Below, piece by piece: positions 48,811-57,164 of a stretch of DNA of 64,000 nt. The DNA is taken from positions 1,736,001 through 1,800,000 of the forward strand of contig NZ_CP104302.1 of the NCBI RefSeq assembly GCF_025215495.1, read 5' to 3'. The position numbers were made by a program, and so were the translations under genes. Position 1 is the stretch's first letter, and each line of letters opens with the position of its first letter. Origin of the DNA: Mycolicibacterium brumae (GTDB taxonomy: Bacteria > Actinomycetota > Actinomycetes > Mycobacteriales > Mycobacteriaceae). The notes under the pieces were generated by a model. The model searched no databases and was not told where the DNA came from. It saw only the letters and a program-made list of their open reading frames with translations.

Positions 48811-51725
48811 CCGCACCCGCCCCGGAGACCCAGAAGCCCGGCGAGGAGCCGTTCGGCCACGTCAAGCGCGACGGTCTGGCGCGCCTGATCCGAGCCTTGG
48901 CGGTGCCGATCGTCATCGCGTGGGTGCTGTTGGTCGTGGTGCTCAACACCGTGGTCCCGCAGCTGGAGAAGGTCGGCGCCATGCGTTCGGTGTCGATGTC
49001 GCCGAACGACGCGCCGTCGGTGATCGCCATGATGCGGGTCGGCGAGACCTTCCAGGAGTTCAAATCCAACAGCTCGGTGATGATCGTGCTGGAGTCCGAG
49101 GGGGAACAGCTCGGGCAGGAAGCACACGACTTCTACGACGAGATCATCCGCCGGCTCGAGGCCGACGATGTCCACGTCGAGCACGTGCAGGACTTCTGGG
49201 GCGACCCGCTGACCGCGGCCGGCTCGCAGAGCCCGGACGGGCACGCCGCCTACGTGCAGATCTACACCGCGGGCAACCAGGGTGAGGCGCTGGCCAACGA
49301 ATCCGTCGAGGCGGTGCAGAAGATCGTCGCCGACGTCCAGGCCGAGCGTGCGCCGCCGGGCGTCACCGCCTACGTCACCGGCCCGGCGGCGCTGAGCGCC
49401 GACCAGACCATCGCCGGTGACCGCAGCATGCGCAGCATCGAGCTGGTCACCTTCGCGATCATCATCACGATGTTGTTCCTGGTCTACCGATCCTTCGTGA
49501 CAGTGGCCCTGGCGCTGCTGATGGTGGTCTTCTCGCTGGCCGCAGCCCGCGGAGCGGTCGCGTTCCTCGGCTACCACGACATCATGGGGCTGTCCACGTT
49601 CGCGACGAGCCTGCTGGTGACGTTGGCGATCGCGGCGTCGACGGACTATGCGATCTTCCTGATCGGCCGATATCAGGAGGCGCGTTCGCGCGGCATGGAC
49701 CGCGAGACGGCCTACTACGACATGTTCCACGGCACCGGGCACGTCATCATGGGCTCGGGCCTGACGATCGCCGGCGCCACCGCGTGCCTGCATTTCACCC
49801 GTATGCCGTACTTCCAGAGCCTGGGCTTCCCGCTGGCCGTCGGCATGACCATCGTGGTGGTGTGCGCGCTGACGCTGGGTTCGGCGATCATCAGCATCGC
49901 CACCCGGTTCGGCAAGATTCTGGAACCCAAGCGTGCGGTGCGCACCCGCGGCTGGCGCAAGGTCGGCGCCGCGGTGGTCCGCTGGCCGGGCCCGATCCTG
50001 ATCGCGACCATCGCGCTGTCGCTGGTCGGCCTGCTGGCGTTGCCGGGCTACCGGACCAACTACAACGACCGGCACTATCTGCCCGACGACCTGCCGGCGA
50101 ATGCCGGGTACGCCGCCGCCGACCGGCACTTCTCCCAGGCCCGGATGAATCCGGAACTGCTGATGATCGAGACCGATCACGATCTGCGGAACTCGGCGGA
50201 CTTCCTGGTCATCGACAAGGTCGCCAAGCAGATCTTCCGGGTGCCCGGGGTGGGTCGGGTGCAGGCCATCACCCGCCCGCAGGGCACACCCATCGAGCAC
50301 ACGTCGATCCCGTTCCAGATCTCCATGAACGGCGTCACGCAGCAGATGAACGAGAAGTATCAGCAGGACATGATGGCCAACATGCTCAAGCAGGCCGAGG
50401 ACATGCAGGTCACCATCGACAACATGACCAAGATGTCGTCGATCACCGAGCAGATGGCCGAGACCACGCACAGCATGGTCACCAAGATGAAGAACATGGT
50501 GCTCGACGTCGCCGAAATGCGTGACCACATCTCGGATTTCGACGATCTGATGCGCCCGATCCGCAACTATCTGTACTGGGAGCCGCACTGCTTCAACATC
50601 CCGGTCTGCTGGGCGATGCGGTCGATCTTCGACACCCTGGACGGCATCGACGTGATGACCGACGACATCCAGCAGATCGTCCCGGACATGGAGCGCCTCG
50701 ACACCTTGATGCCGCAGATGGTGGCGTTGATGCCGTCGATGATCGACACCATGAAGCGGATGAAGAACTACATGCTCACCATGTATCAGACGCAGAAGGG
50801 CATGCAGGACCAGATCTCGTCCATGCAGGAGAACTCCACCGCGATGGGCAAGGCGTTCGACGACGCCAAGAACGACGACTCGTTCTATCTGCCACCGGAG
50901 GTCTTCGACAATCCGGACTTCAAACGCGGCATCAAGATGTTCCTGTCGCCGGATGGGCACGCGGTGCGGTTCATCATCTCCCACGACGGTGACCCGATGA
51001 CGCCGGAGGGCATCGAGAAGATCGCCTCCATTAAGCAGGCCGCGCGGGAAGCCGTGAAGGGCACGCCGCTGGAGGGTTCGAAGATCTACCTCGGCGGCAC
51101 CGCGGCGACCTTCAAGGACATGCAGGACGGCGCGAACTTCGACCTGATCATCGCCGGGATCGCCGCGCTCGCGCTGATCTTCCTGATCATGCTGATCATC
51201 ACCCGGGCTATCGTGGCCGCGGCGGTGATCGTCGGGACGGTGGTGTTCTCGCTTGGGGCGTCGTTCGGCCTATCGGTGCTGATATGGCAGCACATCATCG
51301 GGCTGGAGTTGCACTGGATGGTGTTGGCCATGGCGGTGATCATCCTGTTGGCCGTCGGGGCGGACTACAACCTGCTCTTGGTGGCCAGATTCAAGGAAGA
51401 GATACACGCCGGCCTGAACACCGGCATCATCCGAGCCATGGGCGGCACAGGTTCGGTGGTGACCGCGGCGGGATTGGTGTTCGCGTTCACCATGATGGGC
51501 ATGGTGGTCAGCGAGTTGGCCATCATCGGCCAGGTCGGCTCCACCATCGGCCTGGGCCTGCTGTTCGACACCCTGGTGATCCGGTCCTTCATGACGCCGG
51601 CGATCGCCGCGCTGCTGGGCAAGTGGTTCTGGTGGCCGCAACGGGTTCGGCAGCGTCCGCTGCCCTCGCCGTGGCCCAAGCCGCCGGCCCGCGACGACGA
51701 GACCACGCCGGTCCCGACGGCCTGA
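48807..51725 (+). CDS. MmpL4/MmpL5-type RND transporter
   Basis: A 972-residue protein, ATG 48807. RND/MMPL layout: one N-terminal span, a periplasmic loop, spans 2-6, a second large periplasmic region containing a Met-rich coiled-coil (about residues 505-690, for example [18 protein letters not shown]), then spans 7-12. Proton-relay Asp-Tyr pairs appear in [16 protein letters not shown] and [16 protein letters not shown]. MmpL4 and MmpL5 export mycobactin/carboxymycobactin (and some drugs). The partner MmpS and the Rv0455c-like protein nearby support a siderophore role. Confidence 0.95.
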   Translation: MTAPAPETQKPGEEPFGHVKRDGLARLIRALAVPIVIAWVLLVVVLNTVVPQLEKVGAMRSVSMSPNDAPSVIAMMRVGETFQEFKSNSSVMIVLESEGEQLGQEAHDFYDEIIRRLEADDVHVEHVQDFWGDPLTAAGSQSPDGHAAYVQIYTAGNQGEALANESVEAVQKIVADVQAERAPPGVTAYVTGPAALSADQTIAGDRSMRSIELVTFAIIITMLFLVYRSFVTVALALLMVVFSLAAARGAVAFLGYHDIMGLSTFATSLLVTLAIAASTDYAIFLIGRYQEARSRGMDRETAYYDMFHGTGHVIMGSGLTIAGATACLHFTRMPYFQSLGFPLAVGMTIVVVCALTLGSAIISIATRFGKILEPKRAVRTRGWRKVGAAVVRWPGPILIATIALSLVGLLALPGYRTNYNDRHYLPDDLPANAGYAAADRHFSQARMNPELLMIETDHDLRNSADFLVIDKVAKQIFRVPGVGRVQAITRPQGTPIEHTSIPFQISMNGVTQQMNEKYQQDMMANMLKQAEDMQVTIDNMTKMSSITEQMAETTHSMVTKMKNMVLDVAEMRDHISDFDDLMRPIRNYLYWEPHCFNIPVCWAMRSIFDTLDGIDVMTDDIQQIVPDMERLDTLMPQMVALMPSMIDTMKRMKNYMLTMYQTQKGMQDQISSMQENSTAMGKAFDDAKNDDSFYLPPEVFDNPDFKRGIKMFLSPDGHAVRFIISHDGDPMTPEGIEKIASIKQAAREAVKGTPLEGSKIYLGGTAATFKDMQDGANFDLIIAGIAALALIFLIMLIITRAIVAAAVIVGTVVFSLGASFGLSVLIWQHIIGLELHWMVLAMAVIILLAVGADYNLLLVARFKEEIHAGLNTGIIRAMGGTGSVVTAAGLVFAFTMMGMVVSELAIIGQVGSTIGLGLLFDTLVIRSFMTPAIAALLGKWFWWPQRVRQRPLPSPWPKPPARDDETTPVPTA

Positions 51726-51736
51726 GCCTGACGCAG

Positions 51737-51775
51737 AAGAATCCCCGCCCTCGTCGAGAGGGCGGGGATTCTTTA
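51737..51775 (+). terminator. Intrinsic terminator after mmpL
   Basis: A perfect 16-bp stem (51737-51752 with 51758-51773) around GTCGA, followed by TTA. Very stable and well placed 12 bases after the mmpL stop. Confidence 0.9.
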
Positions 51776-51826
51776 TGCCATGGCGCGCCATCTGGGGGTT
51801 GTCCACAGTTCCGCTCGGCGGGGCCC

Positions 51827-52180
51827 GTCGTGTGAGAGCTCAAGGCGGCATTTGGCGGGGTGGTGGCGGGGTGGTTCATCGAGTGAGGCGTGATGGCGGT
51901 TTGTGAGAACTGGTGGCGGGGTCGCTCGTCGAGTGAGGCGTCAGGTAGGCGTTTGAGAACTGAGGTAGCTCGGTGAGACGTGAGGGCGGGGTTCTTCATT
52001 GAGTGAGACATACGGGTGGGGGTTACTCGAACAACGTGTCCCTAGATTCTCACTCGATGCAGATCACCGCCCTGGTGTCTCACTGGCATCCCTGACGTCT
52101 CACTGACGTACCTGGTTCCTCAGCCGATGAGGGGCTCCGCCGTCACGTCTCACCGACGTACCTGGTGTCTCACTCGATGA
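51827..52180. repeat. Large inverted array of ~13 degenerate 20-25-bp repeats
   Basis: The 547-base spacer between mmpL and the Rv0455c-like gene is filled by imperfect copies of a unit with core CCTGACGTCTCACTCGATG. Reverse copies start at about 51827, 51877, 51899, 51927, 51949, 51968 and 51997; forward copies start at about 52039, 52067, 52089, 52108, 52137 and 52158. No copy breaks the rule of reverse on the left, forward on the right; the centre is about 52022-52038. Transcribed from either side, the region would fold into a long imperfect hairpin. No credible gene is present. Confidence 0.75.
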
Positions 52181-52227
52181 GCGCGCCCGACGCCCGGGGA
52201 CGCCCAGGAATCGGTGTCCGAACGCGA

Positions 52228-52272
52228 CATGGTCGCCGCAACCACTCGATCGAGAGTGTTGCGACGACCATG
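52228..52272. repeat. Inverted repeat, possible terminator
   Basis: CATGGTCG (52228-52235) pairs with CGACCATG (52265-52272), and inside it CGCAAC pairs with GTTGCG. It sits downstream of the Rv0455c-like gene (leftward) and right of the repeat array. A smaller ACCCGC-CGA-GCGGGT hairpin follows at 52277-52291. Confidence 0.5.
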
Positions 52273-52320
52273 CGAACCCGCCGAGCGGGTGGGGATCCTT
52301 TGCGCGCGTTGCGAACCCGG

Positions 52321-52782
52321 TTAGCGAGTCGCCCAGTTCCAGACGTTGTAGTCGTCGGGGTAGTTCATGCAGACGTCGGTCGCGGCGGCCGCCACGCCCT
52401 TGTTGTTGAAGAAGATCTTCGCCCAGTTCGGCCAGCGCCAGGACATCGACTCGAAGAAGGCGTCGGTGGCGGTCTGCTCGGAGTACTGCCGGCGTCCCTC
52501 GTAGGGCAGTGAGAAGAACCAGTTGATCCGGTCTCGCGCGCCCTGCTGGTCGGCGACCGGCTTGTTGTTGTAGTCGGTCATGTAGCGCTCGTAGTAGACC
52601 GGCCGGGTGTCGCGGACGGCCAGCATGATCTGCTGGGCCGTGCACGGGGTCTCCAGGATCCGCTTCGGGATCGGGTAGTTGTCGGTGGCGTCGGCAGACG
52701 CCACACCGGCGCCGGCCAGGCCGATGCCGAGCATCGCGGCCGCGACGCTGATCCGCAGGGTGTTCTTGGCGCGCTTGCTCAT
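52321..52782 (-). CDS. Rv0455c-like secreted siderophore-export factor
   Basis: A 153-residue protein, ATG 52782. Signal peptide to about residue 30 (AAAMLGIGLAGAGVASA-DATD). The mature part parallels Rv0455c: NYPIPKRILETPC, VRDTRPVYYERYMTDYNNKP, NWFFSLPYEGRRQYSE, KIFFNNKGVAAAATDVCMNYP and VWNWATR, including the two cysteines that form its cinch-like disulfide. Rv0455c is needed for mycobactin and carboxymycobactin secretion with MmpL4/5. Here it lies near mmpS/mmpL on the opposite strand. Confidence 0.87.
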   Translation of the reverse strand: MSKRAKNTLRISVAAAMLGIGLAGAGVASADATDNYPIPKRILETPCTAQQIMLAVRDTRPVYYERYMTDYNNKPVADQQGARDRINWFFSLPYEGRRQYSEQTATDAFFESMSWRWPNWAKIFFNNKGVAAAATDVCMNYPDDYNVWNWATR

Positions 52783-52798
52783 CGGCGTTCTCCTTGCG

Positions 52799-53137
52799 TC
52801 AGTTCTGCTGGTCGACGGCCGACTGCAACACGTGCTGTTGGTCGGGGCAGTAGGTGGCGATGCCCAGCCCGAGGAACTGCCAGGCGTGCTGATCGGACAG
52901 CTTGCGGTCCAGCTGGTTGCCGACAAAGGTGGCCGACGCCTGCGCGGTGGTGTCCACCCCGTTGCGCAGTCGCTTGCAGGCAAGCTTGGCGATCCAGGCG
53001 TTGTAGTCGCGCTGCCCGTAGATCCCGAAGGTGTGCAGGGTGTTCGCGAAATCGGTGTCCACGTCGGCGTGCGCCGGCGCTGCCAGCCCGATCGCTGCTG
53101 CGGTCAGGGTCGCGGTGGCGATGCCGAGTAGTTTCAT
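52799..53137 (-). CDS. DUF732-type small secreted protein
   Basis: A 112-residue protein, ATG 53137, with a signal peptide ending PAHA-DVDTDF. DUF732 features: DFANTLHTFGI, AWIAKLACKRLRNGVD, TAQASATFVGNQLDRKLSDQHAWQFLGLGIATYCPDQ, with two cysteines. The family is common and function-unknown in mycobacteria. The 16-base gap to the Rv0455c-like gene suggests co-transcription. Confidence 0.85.
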   Translation of the reverse strand: MKLLGIATATLTAAAIGLAAPAHADVDTDFANTLHTFGIYGQRDYNAWIAKLACKRLRNGVDTTAQASATFVGNQLDRKLSDQHAWQFLGLGIATYCPDQQHVLQSAVDQQN

Positions 53138-53153
53138 GGTCTAAGTATATCTC

Positions 53154-53660
53154 TCAGTTTCCAGGCTTGGGAGCCGACCCAAGGCGCGCGGTGATATCGG
53201 CCAAACCGATCAGCAAGCCGCCGGCGCCGGGCTGCTGAGGCTGCTGATCGGTCAGCGTCCAGGTTTGGCATTCGTTGGTCTTGAAGCTCAGGTCGGTCGC
53301 TTCGATCCGGACCACCTGGGGCTTCTTGGTCAGCGCGTTGTCCAGGATCTCGTCGCCGTTCGGGCCGCCGATGCGCTTCCAGTAGCAGGCCACTCCGTCG
53401 CGGGGGCCCTGGGACGCATAGGTGCCCGGGACGATGTCGGCGCCCACCCTGAAGGTGCCGTCGGAATCGATCACGGTCTTCGGGCCGTCGGTGTTCTCCG
53501 GAGCGGCCGCGGTGTCCTGGGCAGCGGTGTCCTCGGCGACGGGGCCGGGCGGGGGTCCGGGGGCCGGAGTCGGTTCGGGGTCAGCGCCGGCCGAACCGGC
53601 GGAAACCGTCGCCGCCAGGAGCGCGGAAGCGCCCAGCATAGTCACGGATCGCAGCCACAT
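53154..53660 (-). CDS. Secreted protein of unknown function
   Basis: A 168-residue protein, ATG 53660, with a signal peptide ending AGA-DPEP, then a Pro/Ala-rich linker (about residues 28-60). The C-terminal domain contains DGTFRVGADIVPGTYASQGP, VACYWKRIGGPNGDEILDN and LSFKTNECQTWTL, with two cysteines, a small beta-rich domain found in several actinobacterial secreted proteins. It begins a three-gene minus-strand cluster of secreted proteins that ends with the Rv0455c-like gene. Confidence 0.75.
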   Translation of the reverse strand: MWLRSVTMLGASALLAATVSAGSAGADPEPTPAPGPPPGPVAEDTAAQDTAAAPENTDGPKTVIDSDGTFRVGADIVPGTYASQGPRDGVACYWKRIGGPNGDEILDNALTKKPQVVRIEATDLSFKTNECQTWTLTDQQPQQPGAGGLLIGLADITARLGSAPKPGN

Positions 53661-53667
53661 GATCGTC

Positions 53668-53683
53668 AGTTTAGCCTGTCTAA
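53668..53683 (-). promoter_or_regulatory. -10 element with overlapping TTAG-CTAA dyad
   Basis: TAAACT on the minus strand (53673-53668) is seven bases before the ATG at 53660, so the message would be nearly leaderless. It overlaps TTAGCCTGTCTAA (53671-53683), a TTAG/CTAA dyad reminiscent of iron boxes but with non-standard spacing. Confidence 0.35.
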
Positions 53684-53770
53684 GCTCATTTCGGGATGTT
53701 GGACAACCGTGACCTTCGTCGCCGGTGCGTCCCCCGGAGCGAGCGATGGCCCCGCCCTAGCATTCCCGCC

Positions 53771-54613
53771 GTGAGGATCCCGGGCGTCCGCGCCGTCGCG
53801 GCCGTGCTGGTGGCGCTGATGGCGCTCGTCGGGGCCCAACTCGGGGCCGCCGGAACGGCCGCCGCCCGCTGCGAAGCCGCCACTGGGTCGGGATGCGATC
53901 TGGCCACCCGGATCAGCGCGGCGAACGCCTACCTGGCCACCCGACCGGGTGTGGTGGGCTACGTGCTGCGCGATCGCACCGCCGGTCTGCGCTATCGCAA
54001 CGACAACGCCGGCGCCATGATCTGGACCGCGTCCACCATCAAACTGGCCATGGTGGTGGATCTGCTCACCCGGGAGCGAGCCGGCAAACTGCGGCTGTCT
54101 GCCCAGGACCGCCAGCTCATGCAGGGCATGCTGCGCGACTCCGACAATGACGCCGCCGACACCCTCTGGGACCGCTACGGCGGCGACGACCATCGAACGT
54201 TCAACGTGGACTTCGCCCGCTACGGAATGACGAACCTCGCGCCGCAACCCGGGTTCGGCGACGTGTTTCCCTACTGGGGGTTTCAGAAGGGCACTGCCGA
54301 CGACTTCGACCGGATGCTGAATTTCATGCTGTCCCAGATGAACCCGGCCGACACCGCGGCGATCGTCGCGGAAATGCAGCGCGTGGGCGGCGCACAACAA
54401 TGGGGCGTCTGGGGCGCCGGCCCGGCGATGGCGCCCGGGGTGAAGAACGGTTGGTCTCCCGAGCATGGAGGCTGGGTGGTCAACTCCGTGGGGTTCGCCG
54501 GACCGGGGCAGCGCTTCACCCTGGTGGTGTTCAACGCGCTCGGTGACGCCGGCGGCTACGACGACGGCGTCACCACCACCACCGGGCTCAGCAAGATTCT
54601 GCTCGGGCCTTGA
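53771..54613 (+). CDS. Secreted serine beta-lactamase/penicillin-binding-like hydrolase
   Basis: A 280-residue protein, GTG 53771, with TAGCAT six bases before it, so it may be leaderless. Signal peptide ends near TAAA-RCEAA. Class A beta-lactamase fold motifs: WTASTIKLAMV (SxxK), MLRDSDNDAADTLW (SDN) and, near the C-terminus, VKNGWSP where KTG is expected, so the third motif is changed. The omega-loop Glu is not obvious. Activity on beta-lactams is therefore uncertain; a peptidoglycan-linked role is possible. Confidence 0.8.
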   Translation: MRIPGVRAVAAVLVALMALVGAQLGAAGTAAARCEAATGSGCDLATRISAANAYLATRPGVVGYVLRDRTAGLRYRNDNAGAMIWTASTIKLAMVVDLLTRERAGKLRLSAQDRQLMQGMLRDSDNDAADTLWDRYGGDDHRTFNVDFARYGMTNLAPQPGFGDVFPYWGFQKGTADDFDRMLNFMLSQMNPADTAAIVAEMQRVGGAQQWGVWGAGPAMAPGVKNGWSPEHGGWVVNSVGFAGPGQRFTLVVFNALGDAGGYDDGVTTTTGLSKILLGP

Positions 54614-54616
54614 CGA

Positions 54617-54655
54617 CGAAAAAGGCGTCCGCCGGGTGGGCGGGCGCCTTTTTCG
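54617..54655. terminator. Bidirectional intrinsic terminator
   Basis: CGAAAAAGGCG-T-CCGCC pairs with GGCGG-G-CGCCTTTTTCG around a short loop. A run of A on one side and T on the other gives a U-tract in both directions, serving the convergent serine hydrolase and STAS genes. Confidence 0.85.
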
Positions 54656-54668
54656 CTTGCTCCTCGAC

Positions 54669-55085
54669 TCACGCGGTGCGGTGCAGCAGCGGCAGCAGCA
54701 TCCGGCGGCGGATGAACACGTCGTCGGCGAGCCACTGCAGCGCCTCGGGCACCGAGGTCGCGACCGCGAAGCCGTCCTCGCCGATCCGGATCTGGGCGGC
54801 CACCGCCGGAGACGTGACCAGCAGCCACTCCACACCGGCTGCGGCACAGGCGGAGTCGACCGACTCCAGCACCGGCAGGTAGTCATCCGGCGCGGACTCC
54901 ACGGCGGTCAGATCGAGCACCACCGGCTTTTCGGCGATGACGAACCGGCGGGTCTCGGTCATGGCTTGCGCGGCGTTGGCCTCGTCGAGCACGCCGCTGA
55001 TGGTCACGACGGTGGCGAGATGCCGGCACTGCACCCGAATCTGGGCGCCGCCGCAGATGATCGCAGGATTTCCGTAACCAGTCAT
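54669..55085 (-). CDS. STAS-domain protein
   Basis: A 138-residue protein, ATG 55085. The STAS (anti-anti-sigma-like) fold is suggested by VQCRHLATVVTISGVLDEANAAQAMTETRRFV, then KPVVLDLTAVESAPDDYLPVLESVDSACAAAGVEWLLV. The residue after the LDL strand where anti-anti-sigma factors carry a phosphorylated serine is replaced by TAVESAP, leaving a serine slightly shifted. A regulatory role is possible, partner unknown. Confidence 0.75.
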   Translation of the reverse strand: MTGYGNPAIICGGAQIRVQCRHLATVVTISGVLDEANAAQAMTETRRFVIAEKPVVLDLTAVESAPDDYLPVLESVDSACAAAGVEWLLVTSPAVAAQIRIGEDGFAVATSVPEALQWLADDVFIRRRMLLPLLHRTA

Positions 55086-55296
55086 GTCGAGCCTCGCTTC
55101 GAGATCGGTTTGCCGACGGTTCAATCGCAACGTCGCCGCGATATGACAATGACGGTATGCGCCGAATTTAAGGTCTTGGGGAGCAGCATCTAACGCTTTG
55201 CTAAGAAACGAAATCGGTGTTTGCCCAGCTACCTACGGGTAGCGCCGAACGCAGCCGCTTCGGGGACCGGATCCGGCGGCTCATAGACTGCCTGGC

Positions 55297-57114
55297 ATGT
55301 ATCCCGGTTTGCTGCAGGTCGACGATTGCCTGGACGGCGACGGTTTGGTCGTCGTACCGCCGACCCTGACCATCGACGCCCTCATCGAGCGCTGCATCTA
55401 CAGCGTCGGGGAGCAGACCGCCTATCGCTACATCGATTTCTCCCGGGTCTCCGACGGCGTGGTCTCCGAGATCACCTGGAATCAGGTGGGGGTGCGGGCC
55501 ACCGCGGTCGCCGCCGCGGTGCAGCGCCACGCTCATCCTCGCGACCGGGTGGCGGTGCTGGCGCCGCAGGGCCTCGACTACATCACCGGCTTCTTCGGCG
55601 CGATCAAGGCCGGCACGGTCGCCGTCCCGCTGTTCGCGCCCGAGTTGGCCGGCCAGGCCGAGCGGCTGGACACCGCGATGCGCGACGCGCGCCCGTCGGT
55701 GGTGCTGACCACCAGTTCGGTCCGTGACCTCATCGTTGGCTTCCTGGACCGGCTGACCGGAATGCCGCGGCCGCAGGTGATCCTGCTCGACGAGCTTCCC
55801 GACACCAGCGCACGCGACTTCAATCCGGTTCACATCGATATCGGCGATGTGTGCCACCTGCAGTACAGCGGCGGCGCCACCCGCGCGCCCGTCGGCATCG
55901 AGATCACCCACCGGGCGATGGTCACCAACCTGGTGCAGATGATCCTGGCGATCGACCTGCACGACCGCAACACCCACGGCGTCAGCTGGCTGCCGCTCTA
56001 CCACGACATGGGCCTGTCGATGATCGGCTTCCCGACGGTCTACGGCGGTCACACCACCCTGATGTCGCCGACGGCCTTCATCCGTCGGCCGCAGCGCTGG
56101 ATCAAGGCGATGTCCGACGAGATCCGGCTCGGCCGGCCGGTGGTGACCGCGGCGCCCAACCTCGCCTACGACTGGGCGGCCCAGCGTGGCTTGCCCGACG
56201 ACGGCGAGACCGTGGACCTGAGCAATGTCACCATGATCATCGGCTCCGAGCCGGTCAGTTACGGCGCGATCGCGGCGTTCACCGACGCCTTTGCGCCGCA
56301 CGGGCTTCCGGCCTCCGCCATCAAGCCGTCCTACGGGATCGCCGAGGCGACGCTGATGGTGGCCACCACCGGGCCGCAACAGGCGCCCGCCGTGGTGCAC
56401 TTCGATCGCGCCGAGTTGGGTCGCGGCCGAGCGGCGCCGGTCAACGCCGACGATCCCGCCGCGGTGCCGCACGTGTCGTGCGGGCGGCTGGCCAACAACC
56501 TGCAGGCGGTCATCGTCGACCCGGCCGCCGGCGCGGAACTGCCCGACGGCTCGGTGGGTGAGATCTGGTTGCACGGGGCCAATATCGGGCGCGGCTACTG
56601 GCGGCGGCGCGCCGAGTCCGAGCAGACCTTCGGCGCGCGGCTGACTGCGCGCGACGGCGCGCACAGTCGGGCCCGCGCCGTGCCCACCGACGCCCGCTGG
56701 CTGCGCACCGGCGACCTCGGCTTCTTCCTGAACGGCGAGTTGTTCGTGCCCGGCCGCCTCATCGACCTCATCACCATCGACGGCCGCGCGCACTATCCGG
56801 ACGATATCGAGCTGACCGCCGCCGACGCGTCGTCGCTGCTGCGCCGTGGCTACATCATCGCCTTCTCTGTTCCCGACGGCAGTGGGGGACAGAAGCTGGT
56901 GCTGGCCTGCGAACGGGCCCCGGGCACCGCCCGCAAGGACCCGCAGCCGGGCATCGACGCGGTGCGCGCCGCGGTCGCCAAGCGGCACGGGCTGTCCGTC
57001 GCCGACGTGTTGCTGTTGCCCGGGGGCGCCGTCCCGCGGACCACCAGCGGCAAGCTGCGCCGACGCGCCTGCCGCGAGAGCTACCTCGACGGAACGCTGG
57101 GCAAGAAGAGCTGA
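55297..57114 (+). CDS. fadD31: Fatty acyl-AMP ligase, FadD31-like
   Basis: A 605-residue protein, ATG 55297; TAGACT nine bases upstream may be the -10. Adenylate-forming domain: P-loop variant LQYSGGATRAPVGIEITHRAM, WLPLYHDMGLSMIGFPTVYGG, YGIAEATLMVA and WLRTGDLGFFLNGELFVPGRLIDLITIDGRAHYPDDIE. The C-terminal Lys is in TTSGKLRRRA. HDMGL and YPDDIE segments are typical of FAAL enzymes, which pass acyl-AMP to polyketide synthases rather than to CoA. No PKS is nearby, as for Rv1925. Confidence 0.9.
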   Translation: MYPGLLQVDDCLDGDGLVVVPPTLTIDALIERCIYSVGEQTAYRYIDFSRVSDGVVSEITWNQVGVRATAVAAAVQRHAHPRDRVAVLAPQGLDYITGFFGAIKAGTVAVPLFAPELAGQAERLDTAMRDARPSVVLTTSSVRDLIVGFLDRLTGMPRPQVILLDELPDTSARDFNPVHIDIGDVCHLQYSGGATRAPVGIEITHRAMVTNLVQMILAIDLHDRNTHGVSWLPLYHDMGLSMIGFPTVYGGHTTLMSPTAFIRRPQRWIKAMSDEIRLGRPVVTAAPNLAYDWAAQRGLPDDGETVDLSNVTMIIGSEPVSYGAIAAFTDAFAPHGLPASAIKPSYGIAEATLMVATTGPQQAPAVVHFDRAELGRGRAAPVNADDPAAVPHVSCGRLANNLQAVIVDPAAGAELPDGSVGEIWLHGANIGRGYWRRRAESEQTFGARLTARDGAHSRARAVPTDARWLRTGDLGFFLNGELFVPGRLIDLITIDGRAHYPDDIELTAADASSLLRRGYIIAFSVPDGSGGQKLVLACERAPGTARKDPQPGIDAVRAAVAKRHGLSVADVLLLPGGAVPRTTSGKLRRRACRESYLDGTLGKKS

Positions 57115-57119
57115 ACGCG

Positions 57120-57155
57120 ACAGCGCCCCGCAGGCCGAGGCCTGCGGGGCGCTGT
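57120..57155. terminator. Hairpin between convergent fadD31 and katG
   Basis: A perfect 16-bp stem (57120-57135 with 57140-57155) closed by CGAG. It is ideally placed between the two stop codons. Followed by TCCTT only. Confidence 0.8.
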
Positions 57156-57164
57156 TCCTTGCGA

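Noticed and set aside
48780..50984. Long minus-strand frame opposite mmpL
   Set aside because: His/Arg/Gly-rich antisense shadow; the plus strand has unmistakable MmpL motifs.
51827..52180. CRISPR array
   Set aside because: Repeats are degenerate, change orientation at a centre and are not separated by unique spacers of constant length; no cas genes nearby.
55216..55260. SigF-type promoter before fadD31 (GTTT then GGGTAG)
   Set aside because: Spacing is 14 bases and the -10 is one base off consensus; TAGACT nearer the start is a simpler explanation.
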